A stretch of 16,741 nucleotides of DNA from contig DASYPP010000073.1 of assembly GCA_036006525.1 (NCBI GenBank), positions 1-16,741 of the forward strand, given 5' to 3'. Below the pieces are notes generated by a model. It saw nothing but the letters and a program-made list of their open reading frames with translations. It had not been told where the DNA came from and did not search any database. Below, one piece after another: positions 1 through 7,959 of this stretch (within the stretch, counting starts at the first letter, position 1; every line of letters starts with the position of its first letter). Source of the DNA: DASYPP01 sp036006525. Its GTDB lineage: Bacteria > Gemmatimonadota > Gemmatimonadetes > Gemmatimonadales > GWC2-71-9. Made by a program: the position numbers and the translations under genes.

Positions 1-1083
<1,083 letters not shown>

Positions 1084-1240
1084 TTTGGTAGCTTGAACAG
1101 CTCAAACCGAACGACCTGGTTTATTACCGTGTCGTCGGAATCACAATACTGTTGAGTTCTAAAACCCTCACCGAAGACGACTCAATTCGCTCCGGCTCAC
1201 AGGGTCCGCACTCATCTCCACCCAAAACCCACATCAATTT

Positions 1241-1270
1241 TCAAAGAGCATGTTGGCCCGTTTTCCGGGC
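1241..1270 (-). promoter_or_regulatory. rRNA leader boxB-boxA antitermination site
   Basis: Read on the minus strand, 1270-1256 is GCCCGGAAAACGGGC, a perfect 5-bp stem around a GAAAA loop. Five nucleotides later comes TGCTCTTTGA (1250-1241), a near-consensus boxA of bacterial rRNA leaders. The order boxB then boxA is that of E. coli rrn leaders. In such leaders boxA RNA recruits NusB/NusE (S10) and the antitermination complex, protecting untranslated rRNA transcripts from Rho. The site lies about 160 nt upstream of the 16S 5' end and just after the predicted P2 start. The boxB loop and stem are strikingly like lambda nut boxB. Confidence 0.85.
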
Positions 1271-1278
1271 AGCCGCGC

Positions 1279-1307
1279 AAAGTAGTCAGCGATAGATGCA
1301 ATGTCAA
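1279..1307 (-). promoter_or_regulatory. rRNA operon promoter P2 (proximal)
   Basis: On the minus strand a perfect -35 TTGACA (1307-1302) is followed after 17 nt by TACTTT (1284-1279), a weak -10. The predicted start is near 1272, immediately before boxB. The perfect -35, the ideal spacing and the position directly upstream of the antitermination site support it. The poor -10 lowers confidence. Confidence 0.6.
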
Positions 1308-1384
1308 GGAATTGGGAACCTCGAATCCCACACCTGCCAACCCGGTCAAATCGTTTCTGAGGAACCATTTGCTGCGGGGCGACT

Positions 1385-1413
1385 ATTCTAACAAAACAGC
1401 CCGAATCATTCAA
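1385..1413 (-). promoter_or_regulatory. rRNA operon promoter P1 (distal)
   Basis: On the minus strand TTGAAT (1413-1408) and TAGAAT (1390-1385) are separated by exactly 17 nt, a good sigma70-type pair. The sequence after the -10 is GC-rich (gtcgccccgc), as is usual for stringently controlled rRNA promoters, although no start site is measured. Together with the proximal promoter this gives a tandem arrangement like the P1/P2 pair of E. coli rrn operons. It begins only 18 bp beyond the SulP stop codon. Confidence 0.7.
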
Positions 1414-1431
1414 GCGTTGTTCTTCCGACTA

Positions 1432-3168
1432 CTACAGCCCCGGCTTCGTCCCCCGCGCTGGGGTCTCCCGGGCCACCGTCGGCTCGGCGTAGGCCGGCCG
1501 CTCCTCGGTCGGCAGGCCGAGGTACTCCCGGGCCACATTCAGGGCGTCATCGAGGTTCCCCAGCAGGTGGTTTTCCCCGATCTGGTCCAGCAGGGCCGAA
1601 CGGGCCAGGACGGCCATGGGCTGGGCATGGACGTCCGATAACAGGACCAGGGTACCCTCCCGCCGACTCCGCAGCACGACGTCCTTCAAGGCATGGAGGC
1701 CGGTCGAATCGATCACCGGCACCCCCCGAAGGCGCAGGATCAGCACCTTGGGACGGCTCGCCACCTGGCTCAGGGTCTCCTTGAACTGTTCGGCGGCGCC
1801 AAAGAAAAAGGGCCCGTCCACCTCATACACTTCGACCCCGGCCGGTACCCGCCGGCGGCCGACGGCATTGGGATCGGACACATCGTCTCCGGCCTCGTCC
1901 CGGGCGACCCCGGTCACCACGCTGACATTGGCGACCTCCGACATCCGCTTCATGAAGAGAAATGCGGCCAGTACCATCCCGACCTCAATCGCCACGGTGA
2001 GATCCACCAGTACAGTCAGCGAAAAGGTCGCCACCATGACGATGACGTCGCTCTTGGGCGCCCGAAACTCGTTCACGAAGGTGCGCCACTCGCTCATGTG
2101 GTAGGCGACCACCACCAGAATAGCGGCCAGGGTCGCCAAAGGAATGAGGCCGGCCCAGCGCCCGAAGAAGAGCGTGATCAGGAGCAGGGTGACGGCGTGG
2201 ATGATCCCCGCCACCGGGGTCCGGGCCCCGTTCTTCACGTTGGTCGCGGTGCGGGCAATGGCCCCGGTCGCCGGGATGCCCCCGAACAGAGGCGACACGA
2301 TGTTGGCCACGCCCTGCGCCACCAGCTCCATGTTGGAGCGATGCTTGCCGCCGATCATGCCATCGGACACGACCGCGGAGAGCAGCGATTCAATCGCCGC
2401 CAGCATGGCGATGGTGAACGCCGGGCCGACCAGGCCCAGGGCGTTCTGCAGCGTGATGACCGGCACGTGGGGCGCCGGCAGGCTGGTGCTGAGCCCCCCG
2501 AAGCGGGTGGCGATGGTCTCCACATCGAGATGGGCGTAATGAACGACGACCGTGGTCACCACCAGCGCGATGAAGGGCCCCGGGATCCGTCGATTGATGC
2601 GGGGCCAGACCACGATGATGAGCAGCGCCGAGCCGGACACCAGGAGCGCGGGCCAGTGCAGCGACCCGAGCGCATGGCCGAACGCGCCCCACTTGGCGAG
2701 GAACGCCGAAGGCACGGCGCCCATCTGCAGGCCGAGGAAATCCTTGACCTGGCTGGAGAGGATGATGAGCGCGATGCCGGAGGTGAACCCGATCACGACC
2801 GGAAACGGGATGAACCGGATATAACTGCCCAGCTTACCGAAGCCGAACGCCAGCAGGATGAACCCGGCGAGAATGGTCGCGACGGTGAGCCCATCAAGGC
2901 CGTATTTCTCCACGATGCCGTAAACGATCACCACGAACGCCCCGGTGGGACCACCGATCTGGACCCGGGACCCACCCAGCGCGGAGATGATGAACCCGGC
3001 AACAATCGCGGTAATCAGCCCCCGCTCGGGAGAGACACCGCTGGCGATGGCAAAGGCGATGGCGAGGGGGAGGGCGACGATGCCGACGATGACGCCGGCC
3101 GTGGCGTCAGCGAAAAACTGGTCTCGAGTATACCCCTTGAGCGTGGTAACGAGCTTGGGAACAAACAC
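1432..3168 (-). CDS. SulP family inorganic anion transporter with C-terminal STAS domain
   Basis: This is an inner-membrane anion permease of the SulP/SLC26 family. It has a multi-spanning transport domain (about residues 10-410 of 578) followed by a cytoplasmic STAS domain (about 443-555). Family signatures include the early run GVIVGIVALPLAIAFAIASG, the segment with QIGGPTGAF, and an IDSTG motif in STAS near residue 486. Substrates in the family include sulfate and bicarbonate; the sequence does not decide which applies here. The frame stays open upstream to a TTG at 3369, but those 67 extra codons are Arg/Cys/His-rich and unlike SulP. The GTG at 3166-3168 places FVPKLVTTLKGYTRDQF at the N-terminus as in relatives. 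No clear ribosome site marks that GTG, so the start is uncertain. There is no terminator between its stop and the rRNA promoters. Confidence 0.93.
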   Translation of the reverse strand: MFVPKLVTTLKGYTRDQFFADATAGVIVGIVALPLAIAFAIASGVSPERGLITAIVAGFIISALGGSRVQIGGPTGAFVVIVYGIVEKYGLDGLTVATILAGFILLAFGFGKLGSYIRFIPFPVVIGFTSGIALIILSSQVKDFLGLQMGAVPSAFLAKWGAFGHALGSLHWPALLVSGSALLIIVVWPRINRRIPGPFIALVVTTVVVHYAHLDVETIATRFGGLSTSLPAPHVPVITLQNALGLVGPAFTIAMLAAIESLLSAVVSDGMIGGKHRSNMELVAQGVANIVSPLFGGIPATGAIARTATNVKNGARTPVAGIIHAVTLLLITLFFGRWAGLIPLATLAAILVVVAYHMSEWRTFVNEFRAPKSDVIVMVATFSLTVLVDLTVAIEVGMVLAAFLFMKRMSEVANVSVVTGVARDEAGDDVSDPNAVGRRRVPAGVEVYEVDGPFFFGAAEQFKETLSQVASRPKVLILRLRGVPVIDSTGLHALKDVVLRSRREGTLVLLSDVHAQPMAVLARSALLDQIGENHLLGNLDDALNVAREYLGLPTEERPAYAEPTVARETPARGTKPGL

Positions 3169-3436
3169 GGTCGGAAGTCCGCATGGATGTTGGAGAACGC
3201 GACCCCGAAAATCCCGCTTCAGCCGCCAGGTGCGCTGGATGGCAGGCGGGAGATCCGGCTCGTAGATAACCAGTACCGGCAACAAAATCAACGACTTACA
3301 CCTCTTGTGGACAACCGGCCGGTGCAAAACTCGGCAGCGGAGACCGGTCGGCATACTACCTGCTAACAATACCCCCGACCCGGCACCTCCTTTTGATCAT
3401 TCCTGGCCGGCTCGTTTCCCTGCACGAGGGTTCGCC

Positions 3437-4063
3437 ATGTTTCCGCCTTCGGTCTCCAACAGTCTTCAGCAGTACGACACCTTTCGCGAACTCTGGCGCA
3501 AGCGCGGATCGCTGGCGCGCGCCGCGGCCAAGTATTCACAGGGCACCGGCGACCACGTCTTCGCCGTGCAGGAGATGCTTCGGGAACATCACGAGTGGCC
3601 GATCCCCGGGCTCTGGGATTCGCTCAAGGCCGAGCCGCGCGACGATGTCACGGTGCAACACGCTATTCGGGAAGCCCTGGGTGAACAGCGGGTCGCGTTC
3701 CGCCGCGGCAGAAACCACCCGCTTTCGACCCTGACCCAGCAGCAGAACGAAGTGCTGGCCTGGATGCGGGAGCCCAAACTGGGCCTCCCCTCGGAAGCCT
3801 CCACCGCGGCCATCGCCGAGGCCTGCTACAAGAACCTGGTGCTGACGGCGCGGATGCTGGTGGAACAGGTGGCGATGCGGGAAGCGCTGCACGCGTTTGG
3901 CCTCCACCGGGCGGCCGACGAAATCATGGTGACCACGATGCGCCGGGCCAGCGACCTGGTCCTGAGCGACCTGGATGCCAAGCTGGAAAGCGGGATGCTG
4001 CTGGAGGACGCGCTGGCGCCCGACCTGCTCATCGAGTCATTGAACCAACCCACGAGTGCTTGA
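3437..4063 (+). CDS. Hypothetical helical cytoplasmic protein (208 aa)
   Basis: I do not recognise this family. The protein has no signal peptide or membrane segment and is rich in predicted helix, with many Ala, Leu, Arg and Glu residues. Features include an N-terminal RELWRKRGSLARAAAKYSQG stretch, a central WDSLKAEPRDDVTVQHAIREALGE segment and an acidic C-terminal half (LSDLDAKLESGMLLEDAL). The ATG at 3437 is preceded by GAGGG at 3426-3430 with 6 nt spacing, a convincing ribosome site, so the 44 extra upstream codons in the open frame are rejected. It is transcribed divergently from the SulP gene. Its stop codon directly abuts a heptamer array and a strong terminator, so it is probably monocistronic. 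Confidence 0.75.
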   Translation: MFPPSVSNSLQQYDTFRELWRKRGSLARAAAKYSQGTGDHVFAVQEMLREHHEWPIPGLWDSLKAEPRDDVTVQHAIREALGEQRVAFRRGRNHPLSTLTQQQNEVLAWMREPKLGLPSEASTAAIAEACYKNLVLTARMLVEQVAMREALHAFGLHRAADEIMVTTMRRASDLVLSDLDAKLESGMLLEDALAPDLLIESLNQPTSA

Positions 4064-4112
4064 GTACTGGGTACTGCGTACTGGGTACTGAGTACTGGGT
4101 ACTGAGTACTGG
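4064..4112 (+). repeat. Tandem heptamer array GTACTGN, 7 units
   Basis: Seven uninterrupted copies of GTACTGN (N is G, C, G, A, G, A, G in order) start at the base after the TGA stop codon of the preceding gene. Only the seventh base varies. The same heptamer occurs in inverted orientation at 4165-4185 and again in both orientations at 7711-7889, so it is a dispersed family. The form is comparable to the short tandemly repeated heptamers (STRR) known from cyanobacteria. Confidence 0.93.
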
Positions 4113-4125
4113 GTTTGAAAGAGAA

Positions 4126-4162
4126 GCGGCCCTCACGATGGTTCTGAGGGCCGCCTCTTTTT
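4126..4162 (+). terminator. Strong intrinsic terminator between convergent genes
   Basis: A perfect 10-bp stem, GCGGCCCTCA (4126-4135) and TGAGGGCCGC (4145-4154), encloses a 9-nt loop and is followed by CTCTTTTT. It ends transcription of the upstream plus-strand gene. On the minus strand the stem is followed by TTCTCTTTC, so it may also serve the convergent LVIVD gene as a weaker bidirectional terminator. Confidence 0.93.
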
Positions 4163-4164
4163 CA

Positions 4165-4185
4165 CAGTACTCAGTACGCAGTACC
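4165..4185 (-). repeat. Inverted heptamer copies, 3 units
   Basis: The sequence CAGTACT CAGTACG CAGTACC is three copies of the GTACTGN heptamer on the minus strand. It lies between the terminator's T-tract and the stop codon of the minus-strand gene at 4188-4190. It mirrors the seven forward copies at 4064-4112, and the two arrays could pair around the terminator hairpin. Confidence 0.88.
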
Positions 4186-4187
4186 CG

Positions 4188-6212
4188 TCACGGTATTGCG
4201 GGTTGCTGCTTCGGTTCGATCCGCACCACCCACAACCCGTTATACATGTCATTCACGTAGGCCAGCCCGTCGTGCACCACCACGCCCCAGGTCATCGCCG
4301 TGTTCTTCACGAAGCCGTCCATATCGGCGGTGTTGAGCTGCCCGATCTGGCGGTGCTGGGCCCGGAGATCGCCGCGCAACTCGCCGGAGATATCGAAGGC
4401 GTGGAATCCGCCGTTGTACACGCCCATGTAGAGCGTGTCGCCGGCGATCCAGACATTATGAACGCCGCCGAACTCCGGCTGATACCATGCCACGGTGTGG
4501 GGATGCTCGAGGTCGCTCACGTCAACCACCTGCAGGTTCCCGTAGGCTCGGCCGGCCGATGCGTCCTTGGCTCCGCGCACGCCCGAGGCGGGGAAGACCT
4601 CGTCGGCGATGAACACGTAGTTGTTGTGGCGCCATGCGGTGTGGGTTCCCCGGATGAAGCCGGGCCCGCCATCGTCCTCGACATCCTTGTAGAGCTTGTT
4701 GAGGTCGTATTTGAACTGGCTCACCAGCTGGGGATTGGAGGGACTGCCGCCCTTTATGCCGTTGCCGATGTCCAGGATCACCAGGCCGTCGTTCCAGTAG
4801 GAGAGGTACGCCAGGCCGTCCTGGATGTCGATGTCATGCAGGGTGCGGCCGGCATCGGCCCGGGCCGTGCGCCACTGGGCCACTTCCTTCGGATGGTACG
4901 GGTCGTTGATATCGATGACGTGCATGGCGCCGGTGCCATCGTTGGTCAGGTAGATATGAGTCCCGTATTTCTCCTGATGGAAAATGAAAGCCGAATGCAC
5001 GCCACCGTTCACACCATCGGTGAACTCGGCGATCGGCTTGGGATGGGCCGGGTCTTCCAGCGAGCAGATTACGATGCCGTTCTTCCGGTCCGACGCGCCC
5101 TCGCGGGTGAACACCAGGAACTTCCCGTCCGGGGTCGTCATGATGTCGTTGACCCGCCGGGTATTGGCCACGATGGAGTCAGTCACGGTGGGCTTGGAGG
5201 GATCGCTGATGTCGATCGCGTACATGCGATCGCCGCCGCCACCAGTCCCCAGGTAGGCGTGCTTGCCATCGGGGTGAACCCAGACTTCTTCAGTCGTGAA
5301 CAGGTTACGGGCCAGTCGGCCGACGACGGTGAGGGGACGCCGGACGTCGCGCTGGGCCAGGTTCACCACCGCCTCGGCCGACCGGCTTCCCAGGTTGGCC
5401 GATACGATGTAGGCGCCCTCGTCGTATCCCACGAACGCGCCATCGGCATCGATGGCCCCTTCGCCCGGGGAGAAGGACCAGGTCGGAGTCAGTCCGGAGA
5501 TCGCCGTGCCCCGCGCGTTCCTGGCGACCAGGTTGAAGCGGATCACGTCGCCCTGACGGGCGTTGGCGGTTGAGGGCGTCAGTTCGAGCGACGTGATGGT
5601 GTTGGAGATGACCTGGACCGGAAGCGTCTGGGTGACACCCCCGAAGCCGAGGCTGATCGTCGTCCGGCCCGCCGCCAGCGCGGTGACGACGCCGTTGCGA
5701 TCGACCCGGGCCACTGCCGGGGCTGAGCTACGCCAGGTCAGGGCATCGCCGCTCCGTTCGTCTCCCGCGGCGGTAAAGACGCTACCGTTCAGCCGGAAGT
5801 GTTGCCCCGCGACCAGTTTCGTAATCCGCGGCGCGATCACCAGCCGGGCGGCCGGGCCCGGCACCATCCGCACTTCCACCCGCTGCACCGCGGGCCGGGT
5901 CCCCACAACGCTCCCCACGACGCTCACCGGAATGGTCCCGGTCGAACCGGACATGACCAGGCCGGTCGAGTCCACCCTTCCTTCAAAGCGGCCACCCGCC
6001 GATCGGAACTGGATCCGGGCGTTCTCGACCGGCTTGCCCGCTGAATCGAGGGCCTGGGCATAGAGCCGCAGGGTATCGCCCGCAGTCAGGGTCGGGGAAC
6101 TGGGCGTCACCACGATCTTGGCGATGGGCGACGGTGGCAGGGTTGGAGGAGGCGGTGTCGCCGGGGCCTGGGACTGTAAGGACGCCAGCAGAGCGAGAGT
6201 CGAGATGATCAT
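4188..6212 (-). CDS. Secreted protein with Ig-like domains and an LVIVD-repeat beta-propeller
   Basis: This is a 674-residue protein of probable extracytoplasmic location. A short hydrophobic leader (MIISTLALLASLQSQA) precedes a proline-rich linker (17-30). Three bacterial Ig-like (Big2-type) modules follow, at about 31-118, 120-205 and 206-287; the second contains the typical APAVARVDRNGVVTALAAG strand pair. From about 290 to 668 repeated blades carry motifs such as MYAIDISDPSKP, MHVIDINDPYHP, LVILDIGN and LQVVDVSDLEHP, which are LVIVD repeats of a beta-propeller. Such proteins are thought to be surface or periplasmic binding scaffolds; no catalytic residues are evident and no function is assigned. 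The leader lacks the usual positive N-terminal residues and no good ribosome site precedes the ATG at 6212, so the start may be wrong. It is divergent from the DUF1015 gene. Confidence 0.88.
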   Translation of the reverse strand: MIISTLALLASLQSQAPATPPPPTLPPSPIAKIVVTPSSPTLTAGDTLRLYAQALDSAGKPVENARIQFRSAGGRFEGRVDSTGLVMSGSTGTIPVSVVGSVVGTRPAVQRVEVRMVPGPAARLVIAPRITKLVAGQHFRLNGSVFTAAGDERSGDALTWRSSAPAVARVDRNGVVTALAAGRTTISLGFGGVTQTLPVQVISNTITSLELTPSTANARQGDVIRFNLVARNARGTAISGLTPTWSFSPGEGAIDADGAFVGYDEGAYIVSANLGSRSAEAVVNLAQRDVRRPLTVVGRLARNLFTTEEVWVHPDGKHAYLGTGGGGDRMYAIDISDPSKPTVTDSIVANTRRVNDIMTTPDGKFLVFTREGASDRKNGIVICSLEDPAHPKPIAEFTDGVNGGVHSAFIFHQEKYGTHIYLTNDGTGAMHVIDINDPYHPKEVAQWRTARADAGRTLHDIDIQDGLAYLSYWNDGLVILDIGNGIKGGSPSNPQLVSQFKYDLNKLYKDVEDDGGPGFIRGTHTAWRHNNYVFIADEVFPASGVRGAKDASAGRAYGNLQVVDVSDLEHPHTVAWYQPEFGGVHNVWIAGDTLYMGVYNGGFHAFDISGELRGDLRAQHRQIGQLNTADMDGFVKNTAMTWGVVVHDGLAYVNDMYNGLWVVRIEPKQQPAIP

Positions 6213-6411
6213 GTCGGGAACCGTTGGGATTCGGGGTGGCGGAAGATACGCGGATTCCTACGAAATGGGGGGTACCAGGTTTCTACGGATCCAGCTGACT
6301 TCGGCATAGGTGATTAGGTGCGATACCGTATTCTGCGGAGAGGACGATAGGGTCGCAAGGGACGGGTTGCGGCGCGAGGCCGAGGCCGGTAGGATGCCCG
6401 GCTCAATGATT

Positions 6412-6440
6412 GGGGGAATGTGGGAATCGGGGAATGGGGG
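6412..6440 (+). repeat. G-rich tract of GGGAAT-type repeats in the DUF1015 leader
   Basis: Four runs of three or more G (6412-6416, 6422-6424, 6429-6432, 6436-6440) are separated by short A/T-containing spacers of 3 to 5 nt. It is an imperfect tandem of GGGAATG-like units lying 38 to 66 bp upstream of the DUF1015 start codon on the coding strand. It satisfies a simple G-quadruplex pattern. A regulatory role is only a possibility, and it may be a simple-sequence repeat. Confidence 0.55.
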
Positions 6441-6477
6441 AATACACCCAGCGCGGCACTCAACGGATCGGCAACCC

Positions 6478-7704
6478 ATGAGATTACATCCTTTCGCGTC
6501 GCTGCTCCCGGCCCCTGACCAGGCCAGCCGGGTTGCCGCCCCACCCTATGACGTGGTCAACCGGGCTGAAGCCCGGGCGATCGCCGCGGACAACCCCGCC
6601 AGCTTCCTCCACGTCGGCCGATCCGATATCGACCTTCCCGACTCCACCGACCAGTACGATCCCGCCGTGTACCGGACTGCCCGGGAGGCATTGGACCGGC
6701 TGGTGCGAGAGGGTTCGCTCCGGCGCGACGCCGGCCCGGGGCTCTACCTCTATCGCCAGGTCATGGACGGCCGGGCCCAGGTCGGCGTGGTCGGCTGTGT
6801 TCATATCGACGACTACGAGCAGGACCTGGTCAAGAAGCACGAGAAGACGCGGCCGGATAAGGAGGATGACCGCACCCGTCACGTGCTCGCCCTGGACGCG
6901 AACGCGGAGCCGGTGTTCCTCACCTACCGGGATGACGCCGCCATCGATCGGCTGGTGGCGCAGGATGCCCAGGGCACACCGATATTCGATTTCTCTTCCG
7001 ACGACGGTGTCAGGCATACCGGGTGGAGGGTGAGGGACACCCAGACCTACGTGACCGCCTTCGGCTCGGTGCCCTGGAGCTACGTCGCGGACGGACATCA
7101 CCGGACGGCGAGCGCCTGGCGGGCAGGCCGGGAACGCCGGGCCGCCAACCCAAGCCACACCGGAGCGGAGGAGTACAACTGGTTCCTCTCGGTCCTGTTT
7201 CCCGCCAGCCAGCTCCGCATCCTTCCCTACAACCGGGTGATCAAGGATTTCAATGGGCGAGACCGCGCCGGTTTCATGAAGGAACTGGAGAAGGTCGGCA
7301 TAGTGAAGCCGGCCGACGCGCCGGTTCCATCCCGGTCGGGCACATTCGCGGTGTTTCCGGGCGACCGCTGGTACCAGGTGGACCTCGATCGTACCACAAT
7401 AGATGAAAAGGACCCGCTGGCCTCGCTTGACGTCTCCCTGGTCCAGGACCGGGTCCTGGGCCCCATCCTCGGCATTGGGGACCCGCGCACCGACAAACGG
7501 ATCGACTTCGTCGGCGGAATCAGGGGAACCGCCGAATTAGAGCGGCGGGTCAAGTCCGGGGAGATGGCGCTGGCGATCTCCATGTTCCCGACCGCGGTGG
7601 AGCAGTTGCTCCGGGTCGCCGACGCCGGGCTGATGATGCCGCCCAAGAGCACCTGGTTCGAGCCCAAGCTCAAATCAGGGCTCTTTGTGCATTTGCTCAG
7701 CTAG
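6478..7704 (+). CDS. DUF1015 family protein, linked to serine biosynthesis
   Basis: This is a 408-residue cytoplasmic protein with the conserved blocks of the DUF1015 family: APPYDVV (21-27), HEKTRPDKEDDR (121-132), ADGHHRTASA (204-213) and a C-terminal MMPPKSTWFEPKLKSGLF (386-403). The biochemical function is not established as far as I know. DUF1015 genes are often found beside serA and serC, as here. From memory, Pfam places DUF1015 in the ParB-like clan, which includes the ADP-dependent serine kinase SerK; a role in phosphoserine handling would fit but is an inference. The ATG at 6478 gives the usual N-terminus (MRLHPFASLLP); the open frame upstream to 6310 runs through G-rich noncoding sequence and is rejected. 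No strong ribosome site is visible. A pair of inverted heptamer arrays separates it from serA. Confidence 0.92.
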   Translation: MRLHPFASLLPAPDQASRVAAPPYDVVNRAEARAIAADNPASFLHVGRSDIDLPDSTDQYDPAVYRTAREALDRLVREGSLRRDAGPGLYLYRQVMDGRAQVGVVGCVHIDDYEQDLVKKHEKTRPDKEDDRTRHVLALDANAEPVFLTYRDDAAIDRLVAQDAQGTPIFDFSSDDGVRHTGWRVRDTQTYVTAFGSVPWSYVADGHHRTASAWRAGRERRAANPSHTGAEEYNWFLSVLFPASQLRILPYNRVIKDFNGRDRAGFMKELEKVGIVKPADAPVPSRSGTFAVFPGDRWYQVDLDRTTIDEKDPLASLDVSLVQDRVLGPILGIGDPRTDKRIDFVGGIRGTAELERRVKSGEMALAISMFPTAVEQLLRVADAGLMMPPKSTWFEPKLKSGLFVHLLS

Positions 7705-7710
7705 GAAGAG

Positions 7711-7787
7711 GTATTGGGGACTGCGTACTGAGTACTGCGTACTGAGTACTGGGTACTGCGTACTGAGTACTGCCTACTGCGTACTGC
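7711..7787 (+). repeat. Tandem heptamer array GTACTGN, 11 units
   Basis: Eleven units with a strict 7-nt period start 6 bp after the DUF1015 stop codon. The first two (GTATTGG, GGACTGC) and the tenth (CTACTGC) are degenerate; the other eight are exact GTACTGN with N equal to A, C or G. It faces an oppositely oriented array at 7801-7889 across a 13-nt spacer, so a long imperfect cruciform or RNA hairpin is possible. Confidence 0.93.
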
Positions 7788-7800
7788 GTAACTACCTTGG

Positions 7801-7889
7801 GTACCCAGTACCTAGTACCTAGTACCTAGTACCCAGTACCTAGTACCTAGTACCCAGTACCCGGTACCCAGTACCCAGTACCCAGTACC
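7801..7889 (-). repeat. Inverted tandem heptamer array, 12 units plus a partial unit
   Basis: Twelve uninterrupted heptamers read GTACCCA, GTACCTA or, once, GTACCCG on the plus strand, followed by a final GTACC. On the minus strand the same array reads as TGGGTAC and TAGGTAC units, the same family as the forward GTACTGG arrays. It ends about 70 bp before the serA start codon. Open frames through it encode only a YWVLGTG-type repetition and are not genes. Confidence 0.93.
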
Positions 7890-7959
7890 ATTAACCCTGC
7901 CCCATCCCGTCACCTTTATTAGATTTGCCAGCCCGCCCCACAACATTTGGAGTAGAAGT

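Noticed and set aside
3169..3369. 67-codon N-terminal extension of the SulP frame
   Set aside because: Its composition is unlike a membrane protein or the family, and the GTG at 3168 gives a family-typical N-terminus. It is kept open only as a low-probability alternative.
3380..3389. cacctccttt resembles the 3' end (anti-Shine-Dalgarno) of 16S rRNA, or an AGGAGG on the minus strand
   Set aside because: No other 16S 3'-end sequence surrounds it, and on the minus strand it is 14 nt from the nearest in-frame start (TTG at 3369), too far to be a convincing ribosome site.
6367..6395. Possible promoter TTGCGG / 17 nt / TAGGAT upstream of DUF1015
   Set aside because: The -35 is poor, and in GC-rich DNA this match is not better than chance without other support.
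6310..6477. N-terminal extension of the DUF1015 frame
   Set aside because: It passes through the G-rich repeat, and family members begin at the equivalent of the ATG at 6478.
7711..7889. Could the heptamer arrays be a CRISPR?
   Set aside because: The period is 7 nt with no spacers, and no cas genes are in the window.
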